64,000 nt of DNA from Deefgea salmonis (GTDB lineage: Bacteria > Pseudomonadota > Gammaproteobacteria > Burkholderiales > Chitinibacteraceae): positions 372,001 through 436,000 of the forward strand of contig NZ_JAJAWG010000002.1 of NCBI RefSeq assembly GCF_020531905.1, read 5' to 3'. The notes under the pieces were generated by a model, which ran no database searches, was not told where the DNA came from, and worked only from the letters and a program-made list of their open reading frames with translations. This document shows positions 1 to 9,900 of this stretch, piece after piece. The first letter of the stretch is position 1; each line of letters begins with the position of its first letter. The translations under genes were made by a program, and so were the position numbers.

Positions 1-87
1 CTTGGCCGCGATTTCGGGAACCGGCGGCACAAATGCGTGGGCAAGGCTAGGTAGAGCGATTAAGGCGGCAATCAGGCTGGTTTTCAT
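1..87 (-). CDS. Secreted protein, N-terminal fragment
   Basis: Leftward reading frame that runs off the left edge of the window. From the ATG at 87 it begins MKTSLIAALIALPSLAHA, a clear Sec signal peptide with an AHA cleavage site, and the mature protein starts FVPPVPEIAAK. A second in-frame ATG at 96 would add three residues (MNS). Neither start has a strong ribosome binding site. Too little of the mature protein is present to assign a family; it is exported to the periplasm or beyond. Confidence 0.6.
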   Translation of the reverse strand, partial: MKTSLIAALIALPSLAHAFVPPVPEIAAK

Positions 88-308
88 CGAATTCATGGCT
101 ATTTAAAAGTGGGTCGGAGCACAAAGGACAGATTATACGGCGTTTAGTGCCGCGAAAACGGGGATTGAATGTCTTTTGCTGCGTTGAAAATTTACATTCA
201 CAATAAGCTTGAATGCATTGAGACAAAATACCTAAATTCTTGGGCATTAGGTCACGGGGGATTACGTTTGGCTTTGCGAAAATGCACTTCCTACCTAGGG
301 AGTTGCCG

Positions 309-614
309 ATGCGCTATTTTTTTGTGTTGTCTTTTTTTGTACTGCAGCCCGCGATGGCGATGATTTGGCCTTGGCCGATGAATGGCAAGGTGATCAATTA
401 TAGTATTTTGCCCGTTGCTGTTTGGGACGGTGAGCATGGTATCTATACGTTAGCGGCCGGTACCTTTAGCGGCAAGCAAGCGGATATTGATCATATTTTT
501 GATTTTGGCAGCTTTCGCTGGTGCAAGATTGGCCCCAATACGGTGATTGTGAATCGTAAAGGTGAAGTGGAGTCTTGTCCCAAATGGGTGAGTGGTCCGG
601 GTGCTGCGAGTTAA
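309..614 (+). CDS. Small secreted protein of unknown function
   Basis: A 101-residue protein. The ATG at 309 is preferred because AGGGAG lies seven bases upstream and because the protein then opens with a good signal peptide (MRYFFVLSFFVLQPAMA). The mature part of about 84 residues is rich in Trp and Gly and has two cysteines (in FRWCKIG and VESCPKW) that could form a periplasmic disulphide. It has no domain I recognise. It stands alone and converges on the metalloprotease gene, from which a strong hairpin separates it. Function unknown. Confidence 0.6.
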   Translation: MRYFFVLSFFVLQPAMAMIWPWPMNGKVINYSILPVAVWDGEHGIYTLAAGTFSGKQADIDHIFDFGSFRWCKIGPNTVIVNRKGEVESCPKWVSGPGAAS

Positions 615-627
615 TTTCACATCAGAA

Positions 628-673
628 TAAAAAACCGCGCACGGCCACCTTGGATCAAGGTCGCTGTGCGCGG
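628..673 (-). terminator. Terminator of the metalloprotease gene
   Basis: Long hairpin with arms CCGCGCAC and GTGCGCGG plus an inner ACCTTG/CAAGGT stem. Read leftward it is followed by a run of six U, so it ends the transcript of the leftward gene at 684-3494. It lies between two convergent genes. Confidence 0.8.
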
Positions 674-683
674 TGATTGCGAT

Positions 684-3494
684 TTAAAACGGATAAGTAG
701 GTGCTTGAGCTGAGAGATCGAGCCAAACACCAGTACTGACTTGGTTATATTTAGTGGTTGCGAGTGCGTAAAAAGTTTCCGGTAAGACATCAAGTCCTAA
801 GGCCGCGACTGAACTGATTGCGGTTGGGGTGAGTGTGATGCCATACATCGCGAAAATGTTTTTTAAGTCTTTGCCGATGATTTTTGAGCTTAAAACATAG
901 AGTAAATCAGGGTTGTTAATGGTCTTGTTGTCGGCATAGCTGCCCATTGCGTATTTGCCTTTATTATTGGCATCCCACGCGCGGCTCACCAAGCGATCGC
1001 CCTTGGTCAGTAGCGTGAAATAATCCAGACTGGCTTCCATGCTGGGTTTGGCTTCGTTGGCGCGATATTTGCTAAATAAAAACGCCAATTGAAAGTGTAC
1101 GGCGCGCATTGGGTCTTGAGCTGCCATGGTCCAGAGTCGTTTTTGCATATCGAGGATTTTGGCGTCGCCACTTAAGCCGGTTGCTCGATTGGCCGTGATG
1201 TATTGATACAGTAATGGGTGGTTGGTGGTGTGCCCCGTATCCACGCCGAGCGTTTTAAATTGCCGCATCATCTGCGCGCTGGCGAGGATGTTGTTATTGC
1301 ATTCAACGACACAACCTTGGCCATTAAAATCAATACTCATCACGCGCTGCACCGTGTTGTGACCGAGCTCATGCGCGTGTCCCCAGCCGGTGCCACTGAT
1401 ACCGGCAAAGCCATCGGATGGATTGCCCGAGCAAAGAAATCCACATTGTGCAATCCAGCCAACAAAGTGCTGCACACCTGGTGCGCGATGATATTGCGCA
1501 TCACTGCATTGCCAGCCAAATTGAGTGCACAACTCTGATACTTTGCTGCTCATTGGCATATTGCTATAGCCATTGGCGATGTGATTGCTATCGAATAAGC
1601 TGCCTTTGATTTGATCCAAGATATAGACCTTAGGGTCGATATTGCCCATCGCTTGATTGGCGTAATAAATGGTTTGTTGGATTTCACCGCCGACAAATTT
1701 CGCCGTTTGCCAGCCAAAGTCTTTGCGTTTGAGCGCGGCAACGGCCTCGTCAATTTCAGCATCGCTTTGCGGCTTGGTAAAGTCAAAATGCGCATATTTG
1801 GCTGTGCCGCGAATTTTTAGTGTGACCGTCTGTCCTGCCACTGCGTTGCCGTAGTTGAGATAGAGCGGACCACCAAAGGGCGAAACAAACACCGTGGCTT
1901 TGCTGGTATTGAGTGGCATGGCGAACGATTGCGGACGACGCGGGCGTTTATAGCCTTCGGCCACGTTGTCGGTGAGTGGGTTGCCATAGGCACGCACGTG
2001 GTTGGTTTGAATGCTGAGATTGGCGCTGCCGTTGTCGACAATTTCGATCCAGACGGGTTTGCCTGGGATGCTGGCACGGCCAATGGCGGTCGTGCCGCCG
2101 GTTTGCGCAATGGTGACGTCGATCAGTTCATCGTTTTGGCTTACTGGAATGCTTTGCGCGGCAACCGGCATAAAGTCACCTTGGCCAGCGCTGGCAAAAG
2201 TGGTGTAGCTGCGGTTGTAAGCGAGCCAAGAATCTGAGGCAAAAGTGCGTAAAAACTCACCGGGATTGGTGGTGCGATTGATTTTGCCGTATTGAATGGT
2301 TGGACGATAAAGATCGGCCCAAAGAATGAGTAAACGATGCAAATCGGTTGGCGCTTCAGCAAATAGATCGATGCCACTACTTTGTAATGTGGCTATTTCA
2401 TTGTGAATTTGGCTGATGGCGGAGGTTGCGCGAGTATCTGCCGCTAAGTCAATGCTGAGATTGTCCGTGCCCATTTGTTCGAGTGCTTTGGCTAAGGCGC
2501 CCATTTGATCGCCGCGCTGCAATGCGTCAGCGATGGTGCGGTTGCTGTTCACTGATACACCGGCCGCGCCGGCAAAGTAATTGCCAGGATAGCCACCGAG
2601 GTCCATCCCCATCGCTTTGGCCACTTTGCGACCACCGCCAGAGTCAATCCAATTAGGGTGCATATAGATAATGGCTTTGCCGCTGGCTTGGTATTGGCGT
2701 ACCAGCTGAGTTAAGTTGGCATCATCTCTAACACCGGCACCAAATACCAAAACATCCGCATTTTGCCAGCAGGTATTGTTGCTGAGCGTTAAATCACAGC
2801 TAATGGTTTCGGGTTTTTTACCCAATAAAGTGATGAATTTGCTCACTGTTGACGCGTCATAGCCCGCAGTGGCAAATCTAAGCGTGTCAGGCAGTGGACC
2901 TGCGGCTTTGCCGGTCACAACCCAATTGAATGCGCGGGTAAACAGTGGCAAGTGCTGGGTTTCTTTGGATTTATCGGCCATCCATTTGAGCATATCTACG
3001 CCATAAGCCAGGCCACGCCCTTTGCCGTATTGCGAGATGGCGGCCATGCCACTGCCGTCGTCAGCGACAATCAATGGTGAAGCCATGGTGGAGATTGAGC
3101 GATTGATTTCAATGCTATTGGTGGTGTGATTGAGCGTTAAATTTAATGTGTTATCAGCATAAATATCGGCTAGCGCCGTGTTTTGCTGCTGTTGATATTG
3201 ACCTGCTGTTTGCTGCGATAACCGCAGCAAGGTGGCTTTATCACTGCTACTCAAGCCTTGAACGCTTGCGGTTTTAAGCGCGACTTCGATTGGGTCGGGG
3301 ATCGGTTCAATTGTCGGGGCAGGCGTTGCTGCTGCGCTTGGCTGTGGCGTTGGGGTGACGCCAGGCGCTGTGCTTGGCCCGATTCCTGTTCCACTGCCGC
3401 CGCCGAAAGGGGGCTTGCCGTTGTCACCGCCACCACCACCACAGGCGGTTAAGATCAATAAGAGGAGAAGGCTGCCGAAGTGTTTAGTTTTCAT
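684..3494 (-). CDS. ImpA-like (M88/M60-type) zinc metalloprotease lipoprotein
   Basis: A 936-residue exported lipoprotein. The N-terminus is a lipoprotein signal ending LTAC, with lipidated Cys18 followed by five glycines, then a Gly/Pro/Thr-rich linker to about residue 75. The zinc site is HELGHN: His708, Glu709 and His712, with Glu731 in VVECNN a fitting third ligand for the HExxH-x(8-28)-E pattern. Pseudomonas ImpA and related enzymes cut O-glycosylated mucin-type proteins; that substrate is inferred here from family resemblance only. The gene is monocistronic, diverges from the AraC-type gene at 3651 and ends at a strong terminator. A surface-anchored or periplasmic protease acting on host or environmental glycoproteins is the best reading. 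Confidence 0.8.
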   Translation of the reverse strand: MKTKHFGSLLLLLILTACGGGGGDNGKPPFGGGSGTGIGPSTAPGVTPTPQPSAAATPAPTIEPIPDPIEVALKTASVQGLSSSDKATLLRLSQQTAGQYQQQQNTALADIYADNTLNLTLNHTTNSIEINRSISTMASPLIVADDGSGMAAISQYGKGRGLAYGVDMLKWMADKSKETQHLPLFTRAFNWVVTGKAAGPLPDTLRFATAGYDASTVSKFITLLGKKPETISCDLTLSNNTCWQNADVLVFGAGVRDDANLTQLVRQYQASGKAIIYMHPNWIDSGGGRKVAKAMGMDLGGYPGNYFAGAAGVSVNSNRTIADALQRGDQMGALAKALEQMGTDNLSIDLAADTRATSAISQIHNEIATLQSSGIDLFAEAPTDLHRLLILWADLYRPTIQYGKINRTTNPGEFLRTFASDSWLAYNRSYTTFASAGQGDFMPVAAQSIPVSQNDELIDVTIAQTGGTTAIGRASIPGKPVWIEIVDNGSANLSIQTNHVRAYGNPLTDNVAEGYKRPRRPQSFAMPLNTSKATVFVSPFGGPLYLNYGNAVAGQTVTLKIRGTAKYAHFDFTKPQSDAEIDEAVAALKRKDFGWQTAKFVGGEIQQTIYYANQAMGNIDPKVYILDQIKGSLFDSNHIANGYSNMPMSSKVSELCTQFGWQCSDAQYHRAPGVQHFVGWIAQCGFLCSGNPSDGFAGISGTGWGHAHELGHNTVQRVMSIDFNGQGCVVECNNNILASAQMMRQFKTLGVDTGHTTNHPLLYQYITANRATGLSGDAKILDMQKRLWTMAAQDPMRAVHFQLAFLFSKYRANEAKPSMEASLDYFTLLTKGDRLVSRAWDANNKGKYAMGSYADNKTINNPDLLYVLSSKIIGKDLKNIFAMYGITLTPTAISSVAALGLDVLPETFYALATTKYNQVSTGVWLDLSAQAPTYPF

Positions 3495-3650
3495 GATCGC
3501 GCTTTAGGTATTGATATGAAATAAGAGCAAATACTGCTGTTGTTGGGCATTTGCCTTAGTTTTCTTTTCAGCATATTGAATGTAAGCATATTCTGATATG
3601 CTATTTTATATTTTTTTTACGGCATTTATGCTCATTACATTGGAGGCAGT

Positions 3651-5405
3651 TTGCCAGCACGCCAACAACAAACGGTGCAGCTGCGTTATTTACAAGGCTT
3701 GTATATACGCTATCGTGATCGTCCAGCTTTACTGACTGAGCTTGAATGTTTGTTTGGTTTGCGCCAAGTTGCGGTAGATAGTTTGTCGGAAATCGCCGCT
3801 GAATCGGCTTTGCAATTGAATGAGTATTTACACGCGATCGGTGATCCACATGCCATGAGTTGGGTTGCCAGTCAGCTTGATTTGGCTGCTGGTGATGGCT
3901 TTCTGTATTACTTACGCAGTGCCAATGTCTTAGAAACGGCGATAGCGGAACTCCTGCGTTTTGCACCGATGTTGTTTTCGGATGGGGAAATTCGAGTCAT
4001 CACAGAGGCCGAGCAATGGCAAATACAATTGTCACCGCAGCCCCAGACTGAGCGTTTAGGGTGCTTATTGCGTTATGAGGCCATTGTTGTTTGGCTCATT
4101 CGCGGGGTGAGTTGTATTGTAGGTGGCGATGTACGCCCGCTGTCGGTGCGTGTGATGACGGCTAAAACGGACTCGACAGAGCTCGATGCATTGTGTGCAG
4201 CGCCGGTGTGTTATCAAGCCAGCGACTTTAGTGTGGTCTGGCCTAATCATTATTTAAAAACCAAATTACCCGGATTTAGTGCCAGTTTGCATCTGACTTT
4301 GCAAAGTTTGTTCAATCAACGATTGCAGCATTTTCAGGCTCAGCACACTTTGCTGTGGCGTACGTGGCAGCATTTAGCGCGAGGGCAGCAGTTGGCTTGG
4401 GCTGATTTAGCCAATACTGCCCATGCATTGGGTTTAAGTAGCGCTTCATTTCGCCGCCAACTGAGTTTAGAGGGAACGAGCTTTCGGCAAATTAGTGTGC
4501 AAATGAAGCGTAGTCGGGCGATTCATGCTTTGCTGGATCCCAAAATCCGACTTGATGATCTTGCTCATCTATTGGGATTTGCCGAAAGAAGTACTTTTGA
4601 GCGTGCTTTTGGTCTGTGGTTTGCATGGTCTCCGAGTCAATTTCGTCGTGAATTGAATCAATCTTTTCCACGTCGACAAAATACAAAATGGCATGTTGCT
4701 GAGGTTTGGTCTTTCGCTGAATGTCACTCTGAGCGATTGGACGAGGCTTTGGATCAAGAGCGAGTTGTATGGTCGAAGTTGGCGCCTTATTGGCTAGATA
4801 ATCCAAAACATACCGCTTTACTATTGGTTGAACTCAATCTGCTAGAGATTGATTTTAATCAGGGTATGCATGCGTTTGCCAAGTTTGAATATAGCTTAGA
4901 GTCCTATACCTACCGAAATCTGTTGTGCTCTTCGCGGGGCGTGCCACCTTCTTTATACCAAGAGCAGTATCGGCGTGCGATGTGGGCGGCCAATTTTTCA
5001 CGGGCAGTGCTTGAAGATTGCGCGTTCGCCGCTTTGGATGCTGAGCATGGATTGATGGTTTGGGCGGCTTTTTTTCATCGCCTAGCAACGCCGCTGGAGG
5101 ATTTACCGTTCGCCGAGCATTGTCGGCGTAGTGCTTTATTACTGATTTTGTGGGGGATAAATGCCGATGTGCTGGTCTATTTATTGCGCTGGTCAAATAA
5201 TGCAACGCTTATTTCTGATTATTTGGAACACGCTTTAGATTATTTATCTGCTCGATTAGATCGGCGAACTCTGATTGATGAGGATTGGCGTGCTGAGTTT
5301 GGGTCGCAGGACAAGGTTTATTCTCAATGGGATTTGATTTTAAAGCGAATTCAAGCTCGGGATCAAAGTCCAAATCCAAATCCAAATCCAAGTTGTATTG
5401 AATGA
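3651..5405 (+). CDS. AraC-type transcriptional regulator with long C-terminal extension
   Basis: A 584-residue protein starting at a TTG, chosen because GGAGG lies four bases upstream. About residues 1-235 resemble the ligand-sensing half of OruR/ArgR-like AraC regulators. The paired helix-turn-helix covers about 240-335, with the second helix in RLDDLAHLLGF and the usual closing SPSQFRREL. Most AraC proteins stop there; this one continues for about 250 residues, rich in Trp, Leu and Arg, with no domain I recognise. The tail ends in a hexanucleotide repeat (CCAAAT units, 5368-5393) coding NPNPNP. It diverges from the metalloprotease and converges on the efflux operon, so either could be its target; this is inference. 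Confidence 0.75.
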   Translation: MPARQQQTVQLRYLQGLYIRYRDRPALLTELECLFGLRQVAVDSLSEIAAESALQLNEYLHAIGDPHAMSWVASQLDLAAGDGFLYYLRSANVLETAIAELLRFAPMLFSDGEIRVITEAEQWQIQLSPQPQTERLGCLLRYEAIVVWLIRGVSCIVGGDVRPLSVRVMTAKTDSTELDALCAAPVCYQASDFSVVWPNHYLKTKLPGFSASLHLTLQSLFNQRLQHFQAQHTLLWRTWQHLARGQQLAWADLANTAHALGLSSASFRRQLSLEGTSFRQISVQMKRSRAIHALLDPKIRLDDLAHLLGFAERSTFERAFGLWFAWSPSQFRRELNQSFPRRQNTKWHVAEVWSFAECHSERLDEALDQERVVWSKLAPYWLDNPKHTALLLVELNLLEIDFNQGMHAFAKFEYSLESYTYRNLLCSSRGVPPSLYQEQYRRAMWAANFSRAVLEDCAFAALDAEHGLMVWAAFFHRLATPLEDLPFAEHCRRSALLLILWGINADVLVYLLRWSNNATLISDYLEHALDYLSARLDRRTLIDEDWRAEFGSQDKVYSQWDLILKRIQARDQSPNPNPNPSCIE

Positions 5406-5490
5406 TTTTTGCTATTGTTTTCCGTGGGGTGTTGTTTGAACTTTTTATGCAAAAAGCACTCAAAATGAGTGAAAAAATTCGACTTAAAAA

Positions 5491-5556
5491 TGAGCTGCTG
5501 GAGGCTTACCGTGTAAGCAGTTTGCTGTATTACTTGGATAAAAGCACAGCAGCTCA
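5491..5556. repeat. Inverted repeat at the end of the efflux operon
   Basis: Perfect 10-bp arms TGAGCTGCTG (5491-5500) and CAGCAGCTCA (5547-5556) enclose 46 bases, which contain a smaller hairpin CTTAC-CGT-GTAAG. It sits between the convergent AraC-type gene and the outer-membrane channel gene. There is no U-run, so it is not a standard terminator. It may be a transcript-end structure for either gene. Confidence 0.45.
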
Positions 5557-5559
5557 GGT

Positions 5560-6975
5560 TTAGTTTTGAGTTGGTTTGATACTTGATTGTTGCTCTAACT
5601 GATTAATCCAATCGCCCCCTAGACTGAGATATAAATTCGCAGCACTACTTAGATATGCTACTCGTGCGGATGTGGCCGATTGTTGGGCAGAATAGGCTTG
5701 ACGTTGTGCATCGAGAACGGTTAAGTAGGGTGCCAAACCGCCATTGTATTGCAGTGATGCGAGTGTCGAATATTCCACATTGGTATTGACCAGTTGTGTC
5801 AGTGAATTTAGGGCTTTGCCATCGGCTTGATAGCTTGATAAAGCATTTTCTACATCAGCAAAAGACTGTTGTATCGTTTGTAAATAACGTTGCTCTGCGG
5901 CTTGGGTTTGTGCTTCTGCCGTTTTTACCTGCCCTTGCGTTGAGCCGCCTGAAAATACGCTGCCACTGGCTTGTGCGGCTAGATTCCAAATCGAGCTACC
6001 TGCTTTGAGTAAATTATGTAGTTGTTCGCTAACACCGCCAGCCAAACTAGTGAGCGAGATTTGTGGGAAGTATTGTGCACGAGCAACGCCAATTTGTGCA
6101 TTAGCTGCTTCAAGTTGTCTTTCTGCTTCTAAAATATCAGGTCGATTGCTTAATAAGCTAGAAGGTAAAGCGCTAGGAATAACCGGTGCTGTTAAGGCAT
6201 CCAGTGCTTTACCTCGGGTGATTGGCCCTGGATTACGGCCCATTAAAATGGAGAGTGCATTTTCGGTGCTGACAATGGCTTTTTCTATTGGTGGAACATT
6301 CGATTGTGCTTCTTGATATTGGCTTCGGACTTGCTCAAGCGTTATTCGAGCAATAACGCCGTATTTGAATTGCAATTCAAATAATTCCACGCTGCGTTGA
6401 TAGCTATTGACCGTATCTTTGGCGATGCGAAGCTGTTGATCTAGGCCGCGTAATTGCAAATACGTTTGCACTGTTGCGCCAGCCACGCTCAGCAATACAC
6501 CACGACGCGCTTGTTTGCTGGCTTCTAATTGCGCGTTAGCCGATTCACTTTGACGGCGCAATCCACCCCATAAGTCGATTTCCCAGTTCACATTACCGGC
6601 AACTTGATAGCTATTGCTGACGCGTTGACCACCAGCTAAACGCTCGCTGCTAGAGAGTCCACGGGCAGCGCCCGCTTGATAGCCAATCGAGGGGTAAAGT
6701 GCTGAGCGAGCAACAGTGAGTTGTCCTGCTGCTGCGTTGATATTGGCAAGGGCAATGGCAAGATTACGATTGCGTTGCACTGCTTCTTGCACATACTGGT
6801 CAAGTACGGGGTCATTAAATTGTCGCCACCACTCAGTATCTAGTGTGTCTTGCTTTGCGTTATTGGATGCAAATTGAAAGCTTGCGGGTATGTCGACTGC
6901 AGGGCGTTGATAATCAGGTCCAACAGCGCAGGCAGAAAGTAAAGTGATGCTCACTAAAGGAGTTAGGTATTTCAT
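5560..6975 (-). CDS. RND efflux outer-membrane channel lipoprotein (OprM/NodT family)
   Basis: A 471-residue outer-membrane factor of a tripartite drug pump. It has a lipoprotein signal ending LSAC with lipidated Cys16, followed by AVGPDYQRP, the typical opening of OprM-type channels. Two OEP repeats follow, with the usual duplicated pattern of alpha-helical tunnel segments (for example ANAQIGVARAQYFPQISLT in the second half). Its ATG overlaps the stop of the pump gene by four bases (ATGA), so the two are translationally coupled. It forms the trimeric exit duct for the pump encoded just upstream. Confidence 0.93.
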   Translation of the reverse strand: MKYLTPLVSITLLSACAVGPDYQRPAVDIPASFQFASNNAKQDTLDTEWWRQFNDPVLDQYVQEAVQRNRNLAIALANINAAAGQLTVARSALYPSIGYQAGAARGLSSSERLAGGQRVSNSYQVAGNVNWEIDLWGGLRRQSESANAQLEASKQARRGVLLSVAGATVQTYLQLRGLDQQLRIAKDTVNSYQRSVELFELQFKYGVIARITLEQVRSQYQEAQSNVPPIEKAIVSTENALSILMGRNPGPITRGKALDALTAPVIPSALPSSLLSNRPDILEAERQLEAANAQIGVARAQYFPQISLTSLAGGVSEQLHNLLKAGSSIWNLAAQASGSVFSGGSTQGQVKTAEAQTQAAEQRYLQTIQQSFADVENALSSYQADGKALNSLTQLVNTNVEYSTLASLQYNGGLAPYLTVLDAQRQAYSAQQSATSARVAYLSSAANLYLSLGGDWINQLEQQSSIKPTQN

Positions 6976-9900
6976 TGTGGCTGCTCCTCTGTTGGGCTTG
7001 CGTCAGACTTTGGCTCAGCTACTTCGGGAGCTGATTTGGTTTTGTTTTTTTCGCGCCAACTTTCAAAGTGATAATAAAACAACGGCACATAAATTAAAGC
7101 CAGTGAGGAAAGTAAAACCATCCCACCAATAATGCCAGTACCAATAGAGTGGCGCGCATTAGCGCCACTGCCTGATGCGAGTGCCAAAGGTAATGTACCT
7201 AACATAAATGCGAGTGAAGTCATAATAATGGCGCGTAAACGTAACTCACCGGCTTCAACCGCTGATTCGAGCAAGCTATGGCCTGCTTGATGCTGCTTGA
7301 TGGCAAACTCTACGATCAAAATCGCATTTTTCGCAGCCAAACCCACTAAAACCAATAAGCCAATCTGCATATAGACATCGTTATCTAGCCCACGTAACCA
7401 AGTGAAAATTAAGGCGCCTAGCAAGCCAAAAGGCACGGCACAGATGACGGCTGCGGGGAGTGACCATGATTCAAATAGAGCGGCCAGAATCAGAAAGACC
7501 ATTAAGATGCCAAGCAAGAAAATATAAATCGAATCATTACCCGAGGTCGTTTCTGAATAAGATAAGCCTGCCCACGCATAGCTGTAGCTACTTGGCAATG
7601 TTGCCGCAGCAACCTCTTTGAGGGCGGTGATTGCTTGACCTGAGCTGTAACCTGGGTTGGGTGAACCAATAATGTTGACCGCCGGAAACCCATTAAAGTG
7701 CGACATAATCGTTGGGCCATTGACAAAGCTCATATTCACAACCGCAGACAAAGGCACCATGTCACCATTTTGTGAGCGAGTATAAATTTGGTCAATGTCT
7801 TCAGGCTTTTGCCGATAGCGTGCTTCAGCTTGCATGGTGACATCCCAAACTCGACTGTATTGATTAAATTGGCTCACCCTTAAAGAGCCAAATTGGGCTT
7901 GTAGAGCAGATAAAACATCAGCAATGGGCACGCCAATGAGATTGCTTTGTTCGCGATTAATCGTTACTTTTAATTGCTGGCTATTGGCATTGAAAGTACT
8001 GGTTAGACCGCCTAATTCTGGCCGTTTACTGGCTGCAGCAACAAATTTTTGTAGTACTTGCTGCATTTGTTCTGGAGTATCAGTACCTTTGTTTTGTAGC
8101 CAAATTTCAAAGCCACCAGAAGTACCAATGCCAGGTATGGGAGGAGGTACTAATGGAATAACCGCTCCACTGGTCATACCCCTAGTTTCTTTGGCAATTT
8201 GTTGGGTAACGGCAAAAACGGATTCTGATGCCGATTTTCTTTCATCGAATGGTTTTAAACCAATAAATGCAGTTGCTGCATTTGTTTTAACTTGCCCATC
8301 GAGCATACTAAAACCATTAATCATGGTGTTGTAGTTAACTGATGGATTGTCGCGAATGACCTTATTGAGCTGTTCGCCAGCACTAATGGTTCTTTGTAGG
8401 CTTGCTGCTTCGGGCATCATTAAAGCTGCAAGCATATAGCCTTGATCTTCTTGTGGCACAAAGCTTGTTGGCACTATTCTGAACAACTGCCACAAACCAA
8501 CGACCATAACCGCCAATAGCAAAACAGAAAGCGCTGAGCGACGAATAATCGTATGTGAAATAACCCCATATGATTTCGTTAGTTGAGCAAACCAATTGTT
8601 AAACCAAGCAAAAAAACCTTTGGTTGGCGGCGAAGTTCGTTTGAGTAAGATGGCACACAGTGTTGGCGTGAGCGTAAGCGCAGTTACACCTGATATCAAA
8701 ACACCACTTGCAATCGTGGTTGCAAATTGTTTATAGAGTTGCCCTGTTGTACCTGAAACAAACAAAGCGGGAATGAAAACAGCAGAAAGAACGAGTGTCA
8801 TGCTTAAAACTGCGCCAGAGACTTCATCCATCGCAAGAATCGCGGCGTCTTTTACTGACATTTCTGGGTTTTCGTGCATTGTATGTTCTACGTGTTCGAT
8901 AACCACGATTGCATCGTCAACGACTAAACCAATAGCAAGTACTAAGCCAAATAAAGTTAATAAATTAACCGAAAATCCCATGGCAGCTAAGCCAATAAAC
9001 GCACCTAATAAAGAGACAATAATCGCGACTGTGGCAATGACTGTGGCGCGGAGATTTTGTAAAAATAAATACATTACACAAATAACAAGTAACAATGCTT
9101 CGAACAATGTAATAACAACTTCTTTAATTGAATCTCGAACAAAATCAGTGGTATCTAAGGCGATGGTATAATCTAAGCCACTAGGGAAGTCTGTTTTTGC
9201 ATTACTCAGCGTTGCTCGTATTGCATTTGAAACATCAATACTATTTGCCCCTGCTTGAAGATAAACACCAATTGCTGATGTAGGTCGGTTATTAAATACA
9301 TTTTCACCCGAATAATATTGCCGACCAAACTCTATTTTTGCGACGTCTTTCAGATGGACAATTGCATTGCCATTTTGCGACGCTTTAATAATCATATTTT
9401 CGTAAATGGTTGGGTCTGAAAACGCACCGTCAGTCACGACAGGAAACGTCATTTCGACGGTGCCTTCGTTAGGCGCTTGCCCAATTTGTCCAGCACCAAC
9501 CAGCGCATTTTGGCTGGAGATCGCTGATTTAATATCGCTAGTGGTCACGCCTAAAGAGGCCATATTGCGAGGATTTAACCAAATTCGCATCGCTTGGTTT
9601 GGTGAACCAAATAAGGTAGCCTGCCCAGCGCCGGGAACGCGTTTGATCGCATCCATGATATTAATATTGGTGTAGTTATCGAGCTGTGCGGAGGACATTT
9701 TTCCCGATTTATCGTAGACAGCAATCACCATCAAAATACTCGATGATTGTTTTTCTACAGAGACCCCATTTTGCGCAACAATTGCTGGTAATTGCGGTAA
9801 TGCGCGATCTACTCGATTTTGTACTTGAACTTGAGCAATATCCGGATCGGTTTCTAGATTGAAGTAAGCCGTAATGGTAATGGTGCCGCTCGATGAGCTG

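Noticed and set aside
5447-5563. 38-codon frame between the AraC-type and efflux channel genes
   Set aside because: No ribosome binding site and it coincides with the inverted repeat; better explained as RNA structure.
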